A DNA stretch of 57,647 bases from an uncultured Bacteroides sp. (lineage in GTDB: Bacteria > Bacteroidota > Bacteroidia > Bacteroidales > Bacteroidaceae): NCBI GenBank assembly GCA_944321495.1, contig CALULP010000022.1, forward strand, positions 1 to 57,647. Reading direction: 5' to 3'. Of the stretch, positions 17,412-26,169 are shown in pieces. The first letter of the stretch is position 1; each line of letters opens with the position of its first letter. Below the pieces are notes generated by a model that was given only the letters and a program-made list of their open reading frames with translations, did not search any database and was not told the DNA's origin. A program made the translations under genes and the position numbers.

Positions 17412-20266
17412 AAAGTATGTGTGTTGATGTTTTGTTGGTATAGTTTTTCTTTCAAGAATTGTCCGGTATAGCTGGCCCCGCACTCTGCCACTTCCTCGGG
17501 TGTCCCCGTAGCAATGACATAGCCGCCTTGTTCGCCACCTTCAGGGCCAAGGTCAATCACATAATCGGCACATTTTATCACGTCCATGTTGTGCTCGATA
17601 ATGAGAATGCTGTGCCCGCGCAGTATCAGAGCGTCAAAGGCCTTGAGCAAGGTACGTATGTCGTGGAAATGCAAGCCTGTGGTCGGTTCGTCGAAAATGA
17701 ACAGGGTCGGGTCGGCCTTCTCTTGGCTGAGGTAATAGGCCAGCTTGACGCGCTGGTTCTCGCCTCCCGACAGGGTAGATGACGACTGTCCCAGCTTGAT
17801 ATACCCCAAGCCTACGTCTTGCAAAGGCTGCAGCTTCTTGGCGATTTTCTTTTGCTTGTATTTGTCGAAGAACTCGATAGCCTGGTTGACGGTCATTTCC
17901 AACACGTCGTAAATGCTGGCGTCGTGGAACTTCACTTCCAACACATCTGCCTTGAAGCGTTTGCCATGGCATGACTCACACTGCAACACCAAGTCGGCCA
18001 TGAACTGCATTTCTACCGTGATGGTACCTTCACCCTTGCACTCTTCACAACGTCCGCCCTCACTATTGAAACTGAAGTAGCCCGCAGTATATCCCATCTG
18101 TTTGGCAAGCGGCTGCTCGGCATACAGTTTACGAATTTCGTCGTAAGCCTTGAGGTAGGTTACCGGATTGCTGCGGGACGACTTCCCGATAGGGTTCTGG
18201 TCGACAAACTCCACATTGCGCAGGTCATGCAAATCGCCACCGATGGAAACAAACTCGCCCGGACGGTCGCTGCATTCGTCCAATTCCCGTTTCAAGGCAC
18301 GATAGAAGATGTCACGCACCAGCGTACTCTTGCCCGACCCGCTCACGCCTGTCACTACTGTCATGACATTCAATGGGAAGCGCACATCAATGCCTTTCAG
18401 GTTATTCTCGCGGGCACCTTTGATTTCTATGTAATTATTCCAAGGACGACGCTGTTGCGGGATAGGGATGGTTTCCTCACCCAAAAGATAGCGGACGGTG
18501 TAGCTCTTGTCTGCCACGAGGGACGGACTATCTTGGCTATCCTTGCCCCTTGCCCCTTGCAGCTCGCCATCCGTAGTCAAGATGTCTTTCATATCTCCCT
18601 GGTATACCACTTCTCCACCCAATCGCCCGGCCTTGGGACCGATATCGATGATGTAGTCGGCCGCACGGATAATCTCCTCGTCATGTTCCACCACCACTAC
18701 GGTATTGCCCAATTGCTGCAGCTGGCGAAGCACATGTATCAGCCTGTCCGTATCGCGGCTATGCAGGCCTATGCTTGGCTCATCCAAAATATAAAGGCTT
18801 CCCACCAGGCTGCTACCCAACGAAGTGGCAAGATTGATGCGCTGGCTTTCACCTCCCGACAGGGAATTGCTTAAGCGGTTCAAAGTAAGGTAGCCCAAGC
18901 CTACATCCAACAGGAAACGGATACGGCTGTTTATCTCCGCCAGGATACGACGTGCCACATCGGCATCATGTTTGTCCAGCTTCAGCCGGTCGAAAAACGA
19001 CTTTAGCTCAGTAATGGGCAAGTCTACCAGTTGGGAGATGCTACGTCCGCCGACCTTTACATAATTGGCTTCGGGCTTCAAGCGTGTGCCATGGCATTCA
19101 GGGCAAATCGTCTTACCCCGGTAACGGGCCAGCATCACGCGGTATTGTATCTTGTACTGGTTTTCTTGCAGCATCTTGAAAAAGGCGTTAATGCCTTCAA
19201 AATACGGGGTGCCCTCCCACAACATCGCCCGTTGCTCGTCGGTCAGTTCAAAGTAAGGGGTAAATATCGGGAAACCGGCTTTCTCTGCCCCACGTATAAC
19301 CATTTCGCGCCATTCGCCCATCTTTTCGCCCCGCCAGCACACCACAGCACCATCATACACCGACAATGCCCGGTTGGGAATAACCAGATGCTCATCAATC
19401 CCTATGACACGTCCAAAGCCTTCACAACGGGGGCAGGCGCCAATAGGCGAGTTGAAAGAGAACATCTGGTCACTTGGTTCCTCAAACGTCATGCCGTCTG
19501 CCTCAAACTTGGTGCTGAAACGATATAAACTGGTGGAACCATCCGGCTGGTAAAAGCGCAACAGACAGGCACCGTCGCCCTCATACATGGCGGTTTCGGC
19601 AGAATCGGTCAGGCGGCTGACGGCATCCTTCTCGTGCGAGACAACCAGCCGGTCTACCATCAAGAATACCGTGTCACCTTCCTCCGGCACATATTCATCC
19701 ATACGCACCACTTTGCCGTTCACTTCGAGACGGGTAAACCCTTCCTTCTGGCTAACATCCAGCTGTTGCTTCAAGTCGCGCCCTTCCCGCAAAATGACAG
19801 GCGCCAGAAGCGTATAACGGGTACCATCCGGATATTGCAACATACAGGCCACAATGTCTTCCGGAGTATGCTTCTTTACTTCCTGCCCGCTGACCGGACT
19901 GTACGTTTTCCCCACACGTGCATAAAGCAGACGCAGGTATTCATAAATTTCAGTCGATGTGCCTACGGTAGAACGAGGGTTACGGCTGCTTACTTTCTGC
20001 TCAATAGCAATGGCCGGCGGTATGCCTTTGATGTAATCACACTCAGGCTTGCTCATGCGCCCCAAGAATTGCCTGGCATAACTGCTAAGGCTTTCCACGT
20101 AACGACGCTGTCCCTCAGCATAGAGTGTATCAAAGGCAAGGGATGACTTGCCCGACCCCGACAGTCCGGTAATGACTACCAGTTTACCGCGAGGTATCTC
20201 TACATCTATATTCTTCAGATTGTTGACACGCGCACCTTTTATCAAGATGGATTCATTCTTTGCCAT
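17408..20266 (-). CDS. uvrA: Excinuclease ABC subunit A
   Basis: 952 aa from the ATG at 20266 ([12 protein letters not shown]); an upstream in-frame ATG at 20326 lies before the promoter match and is less likely. UvrA finds bulky DNA lesions and loads UvrB in nucleotide excision repair. It has two ABC ATPase halves: Walker [16 protein letters not shown] and [14 protein letters not shown], and two signatures [14 protein letters not shown] and [14 protein letters not shown]. Zinc-binding Cys pairs are visible in [26 protein letters not shown] and CESCHGKRF. The C-terminus overlaps thiD. Length and motifs are normal for UvrA1. Confidence 0.97.
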   Translation of the reverse strand: MAKNESILIKGARVNNLKNIDVEIPRGKLVVITGLSGSGKSSLAFDTLYAEGQRRYVESLSSYARQFLGRMSKPECDYIKGIPPAIAIEQKVSSRNPRSTVGTSTEIYEYLRLLYARVGKTYSPVSGQEVKKHTPEDIVACMLQYPDGTRYTLLAPVILREGRDLKQQLDVSQKEGFTRLEVNGKVVRMDEYVPEEGDTVFLMVDRLVVSHEKDAVSRLTDSAETAMYEGDGACLLRFYQPDGSTSLYRFSTKFEADGMTFEEPSDQMFSFNSPIGACPRCEGFGRVIGIDEHLVIPNRALSVYDGAVVCWRGEKMGEWREMVIRGAEKAGFPIFTPYFELTDEQRAMLWEGTPYFEGINAFFKMLQENQYKIQYRVMLARYRGKTICPECHGTRLKPEANYVKVGGRSISQLVDLPITELKSFFDRLKLDKHDADVARRILAEINSRIRFLLDVGLGYLTLNRLSNSLSGGESQRINLATSLGSSLVGSLYILDEPSIGLHSRDTDRLIHVLRQLQQLGNTVVVVEHDEEIIRAADYIIDIGPKAGRLGGEVVYQGDMKDILTTDGELQGARGKDSQDSPSLVADKSYTVRYLLGEETIPIPQQRRPWNNYIEIKGARENNLKGIDVRFPLNVMTVVTGVSGSGKSTLVRDIFYRALKRELDECSDRPGEFVSIGGDLHDLRNVEFVDQNPIGKSSRSNPVTYLKAYDEIRKLYAEQPLAKQMGYTAGYFSFNSEGGRCEECKGEGTITVEMQFMADLVLQCESCHGKRFKADVLEVKFHDASIYDVLEMTVNQAIEFFDKYKQKKIAKKLQPLQDVGLGYIKLGQSSSTLSGGENQRVKLAYYLSQEKADPTLFIFDEPTTGLHFHDIRTLLKAFDALILRGHSILIIEHNMDVIKCADYVIDLGPEGGEQGGYVIATGTPEEVAECGASYTGQFLKEKLYQQNINTHTL

Positions 20267-20297
20267 AGCAGTTGTCTTCTTAGGATTGATTCCGTTG

Positions 20298-20327
20298 CAA
20301 AGATACTGTTTCTTGTGGATTTTCACA
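20298..20327 (-). promoter_or_regulatory. Candidate promoter of uvrA-thiD
   Basis: On the minus strand TATCTTTG (20298-20305) is an exact -7 element. TGTG, 18 bases upstream, approximates the -33 TTTG. It lies about 32 bases before the uvrA ATG at 20266, leaving a short leader. Confidence 0.55.
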
Positions 20328-20352
20328 CATTTCTGCAGCCTGCGAATTCAAA

Positions 20353-20402
20353 CGGGCTACAAGAGAATGGCGCGTCCTTGCACACATTCCGCTTGCAGCC
20401 CG
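20353..20402 (-). terminator. Terminator after the cstA-barrel operon
   Basis: On the minus strand CGGGCTGCAAG pairs with CTTGTAGCCCG across a 28-base loop, followed by TTTG. It begins 15 bases after the barrel-protein stop and lies before the uvrA promoter. Confidence 0.5.
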
Positions 20403-20416
20403 ATACAATTCTTCGC

Positions 20417-20890
20417 TTATAAATAAATGCCAAAGCCCAATTGCAGGCCAAAGTCCGAACGGTCTTTGTTAATATCCCAATATATAGCAGGTTCCAACGT
20501 CACCGATTTGGAAAGGAAAAAGGCATAACCGGCCTCCATGCCAAATCCGAAACGCGTCTTGTCCACATAGTCGGTATAGCGCGACAGGTTAATATTGGCG
20601 CCGACGAACACGCCTACCTGGTCGAAATAATACCTTCCGCCCACGCCCAGCATATAAGTGTCCGGACCTTTAGCCCAATTGGCGCCTAAGTCGACCAGCA
20701 GCGCCACATTGTCTGCCAGAAAGGCGCCTCCTTTCACATCAAAGCCGAAGTTGGCGCTGTCCGAGCCTGTGTTGTAAGACAAGTTCAGCCCCGACACCGA
20801 GGGATTTATCAACCATGTTCCTTTTTCAAACTGTGCCCGTGCTGCTACTGTGGCTACCAACAGGCATACTACTAACATAAACTTCTTCAT
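20417..20890 (-). CDS. Small outer-membrane beta-barrel protein
   Basis: 157 aa. A signal peptide is evident: [20 protein letters not shown], with likely cleavage after ARA. The mature part alternates polar and hydrophobic residues in strands and ends in LQLGFGIYL, with an aromatic near the C-terminus as in outer-membrane barrels. The family is probably the common Bacteroidetes 8-strand porin-like group. It follows the CstA-type gene after 33 bases on the same strand, so the two may share a transcript. No substrate can be read from the sequence. Confidence 0.8.
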   Translation of the reverse strand: MKKFMLVVCLLVATVAARAQFEKGTWLINPSVSGLNLSYNTGSDSANFGFDVKGGAFLADNVALLVDLGANWAKGPDTYMLGVGGRYYFDQVGVFVGANINLSRYTDYVDKTRFGFGMEAGYAFFLSKSVTLEPAIYWDINKDRSDFGLQLGFGIYL

Positions 20891-20923
20891 CTGTCTATAA
20901 CAATTAAAAATGAGTTAATCCTT

Positions 20924-22366
20924 TTATTGTTTCAGCACCGGTTGCGTGCGTTTCCATTTGGAATGCCACACGGCAAACCATGCGGCCGCTACCGCCAAAG
21001 CCGCCAAGGCGATATAAAGCGAAGCCGCCGGGGAAATGCCGAAGCCCTCGGGCGCCACACAAATATAAGTGGTGCAGACTGCCGTCATAAACAGGGCAGG
21101 TATGTAGGTGATATAGAAAATACGCCCTTTACGCTCGCGCGCCAGGTAGACGGTGACTGCCCACAAAGTAAAGACGGACAACGTCTGGTTGGACCACGCG
21201 AAGTACCGCCAGATGCGGTCGAACCCGTCGGCATCCTTCAAGCTATAAAGCAACAGGCCGATGGCCGCCAAGAACATGGGCACACAGATATACAAACGTT
21301 TCCGGATGGATTTCTGCTCCATGCCCAGGAAATCTGCCACGATAAGGCGCGCCGAACGGAAAGCCGTATCGCCGCTGGTGATGGGGGCAGCTATCACGCC
21401 AAGCACCGCAAGCACGCCGCCCACCGTGCCCAGCCAGTCTTTCGTTATGGCGTCCACGATGACCGCCGCATTGCTCTCGCCCATGCCGTTCTCACCGAAG
21501 AACCAGGTGGCGGCAGCCGCCCAAATCAATGCGACGATGCCCTCGGTTATCATGGCGCCGTAGAACACGGGGCGGCCGTGGCGCTCGCTCGTCATGCAAC
21601 GCGCCATGAGCGGGCTTTGCGTGGCATGGAACCCACTGATGGCCCCGCAGGCGATGCTGACAAACATAATGGGGAAGATGGGCAACGCAGCCGCGTCGGG
21701 ATGCGTATTGCGCACGCCGTCCCAAAGCTCCGGCAAGGCGGGATGAAGCACATACAGCATCACCAGCAACCCGACGGCCATAAACAGCAACGCCACCGCA
21801 AACAGGGGGTATATCTTGCCGATAATCTTGTCAATGGGAAGCATCGTGGCAAGGATGTAATACAAGAATACGACCACAATCCAAAACGTCGTATCCAGAA
21901 CCTCGGGCGTCAGGCTGGCCAGCAGGCCCGCAGGCCCTGCCACGAACACGGCGCCCACCAGCACCATCAGTATCACGGTAAACACGCGCATCACCTGCTT
22001 GGTAGTCATGCCCAGGTAACGGCCGATGATTTCCGGCAGGCTCTCGCCCCCGTGCCGCAGTGAAAGCATGCCCGACAGGTAGTCGTGCACCGCCCCGGCA
22101 AAGATGCTGCCCAACACGATCCACAGGTAAGACGCCGTGCCGAACTTCGCCCCCATGATGGCGCCGAAGATAGGCCCCAGGCCGGCAATGTTAAGGAACT
22201 GAATCATGAATATCTTCCACGTAGGAAGCGGGATGTAGTCCACCCCGTCGGCCTTGGTCAAGGCAGGGGTCTTGCGGTCGTCAGGCCCGAAGACGCGCTC
22301 CACGAAGCGGCCATAAAGGAAGTAACCGGCAACGAGCGCAAGCAAGCAAAGTGTAAATGTAACCAT
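20924..22366 (-). CDS. cstA: CstA-family carbon starvation transporter
   Basis: 480 aa from the ATG at 22366 (MVTFTLCLLALVAGYFLYG). CstA proteins are inner-membrane carriers linked to uptake of peptides or pyruvate in starved cells. Conserved stretches include FLNIAGLGPIFGAIMGAKFG, GAVHDYLSGMLSLRHGGESLPEI, CGAISGFHATQSPLMARC and ITSGDTAFRSARL. Many hydrophobic segments span the length. At 480 aa it belongs to the shorter group rather than the ~700-aa E. coli form. A TACATTTG promoter match lies about 25 bases upstream, and a small barrel protein follows. Substrate is uncertain. Confidence 0.9.
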   Translation of the reverse strand: MVTFTLCLLALVAGYFLYGRFVERVFGPDDRKTPALTKADGVDYIPLPTWKIFMIQFLNIAGLGPIFGAIMGAKFGTASYLWIVLGSIFAGAVHDYLSGMLSLRHGGESLPEIIGRYLGMTTKQVMRVFTVILMVLVGAVFVAGPAGLLASLTPEVLDTTFWIVVVFLYYILATMLPIDKIIGKIYPLFAVALLFMAVGLLVMLYVLHPALPELWDGVRNTHPDAAALPIFPIMFVSIACGAISGFHATQSPLMARCMTSERHGRPVFYGAMITEGIVALIWAAAATWFFGENGMGESNAAVIVDAITKDWLGTVGGVLAVLGVIAAPITSGDTAFRSARLIVADFLGMEQKSIRKRLYICVPMFLAAIGLLLYSLKDADGFDRIWRYFAWSNQTLSVFTLWAVTVYLARERKGRIFYITYIPALFMTAVCTTYICVAPEGFGISPAASLYIALAALAVAAAWFAVWHSKWKRTQPVLKQ

Positions 22367-22389
22367 GATGATGTCTGTTATTAGCCGTG

Positions 22390-22397
22390 CAAATGTA
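22390..22397 (-). promoter_or_regulatory. Candidate cstA promoter
   Basis: Minus-strand TACATTTG matches the -7 element TAnnTTTG, 23 bases before the cstA ATG. I see no clear -33 TTTG. The divergent glycosidase-like gene begins only 101 bases away, so the promoters for both lie in this gap. Confidence 0.4.
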
Positions 22398-22467
22398 GCA
22401 GTTTCCCTGATACTTTGCACGGTTTTGTCCCATGTTTTGTTTATCTTCGCCGCAAAATACGCCAATA

Positions 22468-23946
22468 ATGAAGAAATACGCCATCACCCTCCTGCTGGCA
22501 GCCGCCCTCCTGCCAGCCCTTCTCCGTGCCCAGCCCAAACAGGAAGTGCGCGCCGCCTGGATAACCGCCGTCTACGGGCTGGACTGGCCGCGCACCCGGG
22601 CCACCTCGCCCGAGGCCATACGCCGGCAAAAGGAAGAACTGACCGAAATACTGGACCGCCTGAAGCAGGCCCACTTCAACACCGTACTGTTCCAGACGCG
22701 CACCCGCGGCGACGTGCTCTACCGCTCGGACATCGAGCCCTTCAACTCCATACTGGCCGGCCGCGAAGACACCGACCCGGGCTACGACCCCCTGGCCTTT
22801 GCCGTGGAAGAGTGCCACAAGCGCGGCATGGAGTGCCACGCCTGGATGGTGGCCATCCCCCTGGGCAGCCGACGCCACGCGCAAAGCCTGGGCGGGCGGT
22901 CCGTCACCCGGCGGCAGCCCGAAATCTGCGTGTCCTACAACCGCCAGTACTTCCTCAACCCCGGCCACCCCAAGACCAAGGAATACCTGATGAGCCTCGT
23001 CCGCGAAGTAGTGACGCGCTACGACGTGGACGGCATACACCTGGACTACCTGCGCTACCCCAACCGCGCGCGCAACTTCCCCGATCGCGCCCAGTTCCGC
23101 CGCTACGCCCAGGGGCGCGACCTGGCCCAGTGGCGGCGCGACAACCTGACGGAAATCCTGCGGCATATATATAATGGTGTGAAGCGACTGAAGCCCTGGG
23201 TCAAAGTAAGCACCTGCCCCGTGGGCAAATACCGCGACGTGGCCCGATACTCCTCCAAGGGGTGGAACGCCTTCCACAGCGTGCACCAGGACGTGCAAGG
23301 CTGGCTGGCCGAGGGCATACAAGACCAGATATACCCCATGCTCTACTTCCGCGGCAACAACTTCTACCCCTTTGCCCTCGACTGGCAGGAACAGTCCGCC
23401 GGCCGCCACGTCGTCCCCGGCCTGGGCATCTACTTCCTCGACCCCGCCGAAGGCAACTGGACGCTGGACGAGGTAGAGCGCCAACTCCACTTCTGCCGCG
23501 CCCACGGCCTGGCCGGACAGGCACACTACCGCGTGAAGTACCTGATGGACAACACCCAAGGCCTGTACGACCTGCTCCAGACCCGCTTCTACACCGCCCC
23601 CGCCCTGCAGCCCCCCATGCCCTGGCTGGACGACATCGCCCCCACCGCCCCGGACAGCCTCGCCGCCCGCGCCCTGGCCCCCGGCTACACCCGCCTGACC
23701 TGGCGCCCCGCCACGGACAACGACCCCGTGAATCCGCCCGCCTACGTGGTCTACGCCTCCGACACCCTGCCCGTCGACACCGCCGACCCCCGCAACATCG
23801 TGGCCGCCGGCGTCAGGGACACCACCTACGTCTACGCCCCCGTCGCCCCCTGGATGCGCCGCCGCCACTTCGCCGTCACCGCCACCGACCGCTACGGCAA
23901 CGAAGGCCCCGCCGCCCGGGCCTCCCTGCCTGCCGCGGCGCAATGA
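22468..23946 (+). CDS. GHL10-family glycoside hydrolase-like protein
   Basis: 492 aa from the ATG at 22468. It opens with a signal peptide (MKKYAITLLLAAALLPALLRAQ). The body matches the glycosyl hydrolase-like GHL10/YngK family: EVRAAWITAVYGLDWPR near residue 25, FNTVLFQTRTRGDVLYRS, GMECHAWMVAIP, DVDGIHLDYLRYPN near 190 and YPMLYFRGNNFYPFA. The last ~100 residues read like a fibronectin III-type module. It should act in the periplasm or at the surface on glycans, perhaps peptidoglycan-linked; the substrate is unknown. The gene is extremely GC-rich and divergent from cstA. A 22-bp dyad array follows its stop. Confidence 0.85.
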   Translation: MKKYAITLLLAAALLPALLRAQPKQEVRAAWITAVYGLDWPRTRATSPEAIRRQKEELTEILDRLKQAHFNTVLFQTRTRGDVLYRSDIEPFNSILAGREDTDPGYDPLAFAVEECHKRGMECHAWMVAIPLGSRRHAQSLGGRSVTRRQPEICVSYNRQYFLNPGHPKTKEYLMSLVREVVTRYDVDGIHLDYLRYPNRARNFPDRAQFRRYAQGRDLAQWRRDNLTEILRHIYNGVKRLKPWVKVSTCPVGKYRDVARYSSKGWNAFHSVHQDVQGWLAEGIQDQIYPMLYFRGNNFYPFALDWQEQSAGRHVVPGLGIYFLDPAEGNWTLDEVERQLHFCRAHGLAGQAHYRVKYLMDNTQGLYDLLQTRFYTAPALQPPMPWLDDIAPTAPDSLAARALAPGYTRLTWRPATDNDPVNPPAYVVYASDTLPVDTADPRNIVAAGVRDTTYVYAPVAPWMRRRHFAVTATDRYGNEGPAARASLPAAAQ

Positions 23947-24061
23947 CCCCCGCCAAGTCCGGCCCCTCCCCCGCGGCAGAGCGGCACCCGCATGGATAAA
24001 ACCCCGCCCAGGCTTGGCTATGTCGCCGGCTTTGCCTACCTTTGTCCCGGGCCCGGCACCC

Positions 24062-24149
24062 GTTTCACTCCAGTGAGGCGGTCGTTTCACTCCAGTGAGG
24101 CGACCGATTCACTCCAGTGAGGCGACCGCCTCACTCCAGTGAAACGGGT
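24062..24149. repeat. 22-bp dyad tandem array
   Basis: Four units of 22 bases, each holding the dyad TCACTCCAGTGA, joined by linkers such as GGCGGTC and GGCGACC. The first (GTTTCACTCCAGTG) and the last (CACTCCAGTGAAACGG) are also inverted relative to each other, so the array as a whole can fold. It lies between the GHL10 and HU-like genes. No spacers, so not a CRISPR. Confidence 0.85.
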
Positions 24150-24232
24150 GCCGGGCCGCGAAGAAAGGCATGCCCGTCCGCCGGGGAAGGCATGCCCGGC
24201 CGCAAAGGGATACATGCCCGGCCGCGAAGGGA
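24150..24232. repeat. Degenerate GCATGCCCG tandem array
   Basis: Directly after the 22-bp array, a second array repeats (GG/TA)CATGCCCGGCCGC(A/G)AAGGG about three times with a period of 22-24 bases. It runs up to about 40 bases before the HU-like gene and may form part of its leader. Confidence 0.6.
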
Positions 24233-24269
24233 ACCCCGGCGCCAGTACGAACCCCAACACCAGAAGCCT

Positions 24270-24869
24270 ATGTCTATCCTATTTGATTGGTATGAAAACG
24301 TCAACGACGCCCGGAAGCCCGAGGCCGAACGCCGCCTGCACCCCCGCCCTGTGCTGGAGATGCCGATGGAAACAACCGAGATAGCCCGCCACATCGAGCA
24401 GGCCAGCAGCATGAGCCGGGGCGACATCGCGGGCGTGCTGAGCGAGCTGTCGCGCGTGGTGGCAGACGCCCTGGGCATGGGACGCCGCGTGCACATCGAG
24501 GGGCTGGGCTACTTCCGCCTGACGCTCGAAAGCACCGAGCCCGTCTACCCCTCCACCCCCCAGAAGTCCCACAAAGTACGCCTGAAGGCCATCCGCTTCC
24601 GCCCCGAAAAGGCCCTGCTGCAAAGCATCCCCTCCTACGGCTTCAGCCAAATGAAGCGCGGCAACCACGCCCGGAGGCTGGACGACGCCGACATCGACCG
24701 CCTGCTCGGCGAGTACTTCGCCACCCACCCCGTGCTGACCCGCGCCCGGGCGCAAAGCCTCTTCGGCCTGACCAAGAGCACCGCCCAACGCCTGCTGCGC
24801 CGCCTGACGGACGAGGGACGGCTGCGCAACGCGGGCACCCGGCAGATGCCGATGTACGTATTAGCATAA
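24270..24869 (+). CDS. HU-like DNA-binding protein with C-terminal winged-helix-like domain
   Basis: 199 aa from the ATG at 24270 (MSILFDWYEN). Residues ~30-125 follow the HU/IHF-like layout of Bacteroidetes histone-like proteins: TTEIARHIEQASSMSRGDI, VLSELSRVVADALGMG, and the beta stretch RRVHIEGLGYFRLTL. The last ~55 residues read as a helix-turn-helix: LTRARAQSLFGLTKSTAQRL then LRRLTDEGRLRNAG. The combination suggests DNA binding through two modules. Upstream starts in the same frame run through the repeat array and are unlikely. The role is probably nucleoid-associated or regulatory; targets are unknown. Confidence 0.75.
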   Translation: MSILFDWYENVNDARKPEAERRLHPRPVLEMPMETTEIARHIEQASSMSRGDIAGVLSELSRVVADALGMGRRVHIEGLGYFRLTLESTEPVYPSTPQKSHKVRLKAIRFRPEKALLQSIPSYGFSQMKRGNHARRLDDADIDRLLGEYFATHPVLTRARAQSLFGLTKSTAQRLLRRLTDEGRLRNAGTRQMPMYVLA

Positions 24870-24885
24870 ATTTTGCCAACCCTAC

Positions 24886-24916
24886 TTTGCAATCCGACAA
24901 AAATCACCTATATTTG
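24886..24916 (+). promoter_or_regulatory. Promoter of the AAA ATPase gene
   Basis: TTTG (24886-24889), 19 bases, then TATATTTG (24909-24916): an exact Bacteroidetes promoter, 26 bases before the ATG at 24943. It shows that the ATPase is transcribed separately from the HU-like gene. Confidence 0.75.
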
Positions 24917-24942
24917 CCGACGATTAATCAACCACCTGCATC

Positions 24943-26121
24943 ATGGAAGCATTTTACCGCACACACGCCTACCTCGTAGAGCATACCCATGCCCCCGTCC
25001 GCCGCGACCTGATGGACGAGGTAGACTGGAGCCACCGCCTCATCGGCATCAAGGGCACCCGCGGCGTGGGCAAGACCACCTTCCTGCTGCAGTACGCCAA
25101 GGAAAAGTTCGGCGCCGACCGCTCCTGCCTGTACATCAACATCAACAACTTCTACTTCTCGGGACACAGCATCGTCGAGTTTGCCGACGCCTTCCAGCGC
25201 CGCGGCGGCCGCGTGCTGCTCATCGACCAAGTGTTCAAGCATCCCGACTGGAACCACGAGCTGCGACGCTGCTACGACCTCTTCCCCCAGCTCAAGATAG
25301 TCTTTACCGGTTCATCGGTGATGCGCCTGCTGGACGAGAACTCCGAGATACGCGACGTGGTCAAGAGCTACAACCTGCGCGGCTTCTCCTTCCGCGAATT
25401 CCTCAACCTGCAGACGGGCATGAAGTTCCACGCCTACACGCTGGACGAAATCCTGTCCGGACACGAACAGATAGCCAAAGGCATCCTTGCCAAGGTGCGC
25501 CCGCTGGACTACTTCCCCGACTACCTGCACCACGGCTTCTACCCCTTCTTCCTGGAGAAACGCAACTTCTCGGAAAACCTGCTCAAGACCATGAACATGA
25601 TGATCGAGGTAGACATCCTCCTCATCAAGCAGATAGAACTGAAGTACCTCTCCAAGATAAAGAAACTGCTCTACCTCCTGGCCGTGGACGGCCCCAAAGC
25701 CCCCAACGTCAGCCAGCTGGCAGGCGACATACAAACCTCGCGCGCCACGGTGATGAACTACATCAAGTACCTGGCCGACGCACGACTTATAAATATGGTA
25801 TATCCCGAAGGCGAGGAATTCCCCAAGAAACCCGCCAAAATCATGATGCACAACCCCAACCTGATGTACCCCATCTACCCCGTCCGCATCGAAGAGGCCG
25901 ACGTGCTGGAAACCTTCCTCGTCAACACCCTGTGGAAAGACCACAAGGTGAACAAGGGGGGCAAGGCCGTGTCGTTCATGGTAGACAGGCAGATGCCCTT
26001 CAAGATATGCCAGGAGAATGCCAAGATAAAGAACGACCCCGGCACCGTCTACGCCATGCACAAGGCGGAGATAGGCAAGGGCAACCAGGTGCCCCTGTGG
26101 CTGTTCGGGTTCTTGTACTGA
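24943..26121 (+). CDS. AAA ATPase with DUF4143-like C-terminus
   Basis: 392 aa. Walker A is GTRGVGKTT with Lys44. The strand that should carry Walker B reads RVLLIDQVFKHPDW: Asp95 is present but the usual catalytic Glu is Gln96 (codon CAA). FTGSS near residue 124 is the sensor-like stretch of this AAA_14 family. The C-terminal half includes LAGDIQTSRATVMNYIKYL, a helix-turn-helix typical of the DUF4143 part. Related ATPases are common in Bacteroidetes and of unclear function. With Gln at the catalytic place, hydrolysis should be slow or absent, so it may act as an ATP-bound switch. It has its own promoter and ends 48 bases before nifJ. Confidence 0.85.
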   Translation: MEAFYRTHAYLVEHTHAPVRRDLMDEVDWSHRLIGIKGTRGVGKTTFLLQYAKEKFGADRSCLYININNFYFSGHSIVEFADAFQRRGGRVLLIDQVFKHPDWNHELRRCYDLFPQLKIVFTGSSVMRLLDENSEIRDVVKSYNLRGFSFREFLNLQTGMKFHAYTLDEILSGHEQIAKGILAKVRPLDYFPDYLHHGFYPFFLEKRNFSENLLKTMNMMIEVDILLIKQIELKYLSKIKKLLYLLAVDGPKAPNVSQLAGDIQTSRATVMNYIKYLADARLINMVYPEGEEFPKKPAKIMMHNPNLMYPIYPVRIEEADVLETFLVNTLWKDHKVNKGGKAVSFMVDRQMPFKICQENAKIKNDPGTVYAMHKAEIGKGNQVPLWLFGFLY

Positions 26122-26169
26122 CGACTGATTGATTGATTCATTAATTTACCTACATAAATTCATTTAGTT

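Noticed and set aside
22441..24090. 549-codon antisense frame over the GHL10 gene
   Set aside because: Gly/Val/Ala-rich shadow of a GC-rich gene with a signal peptide and clear motifs on the other strand.
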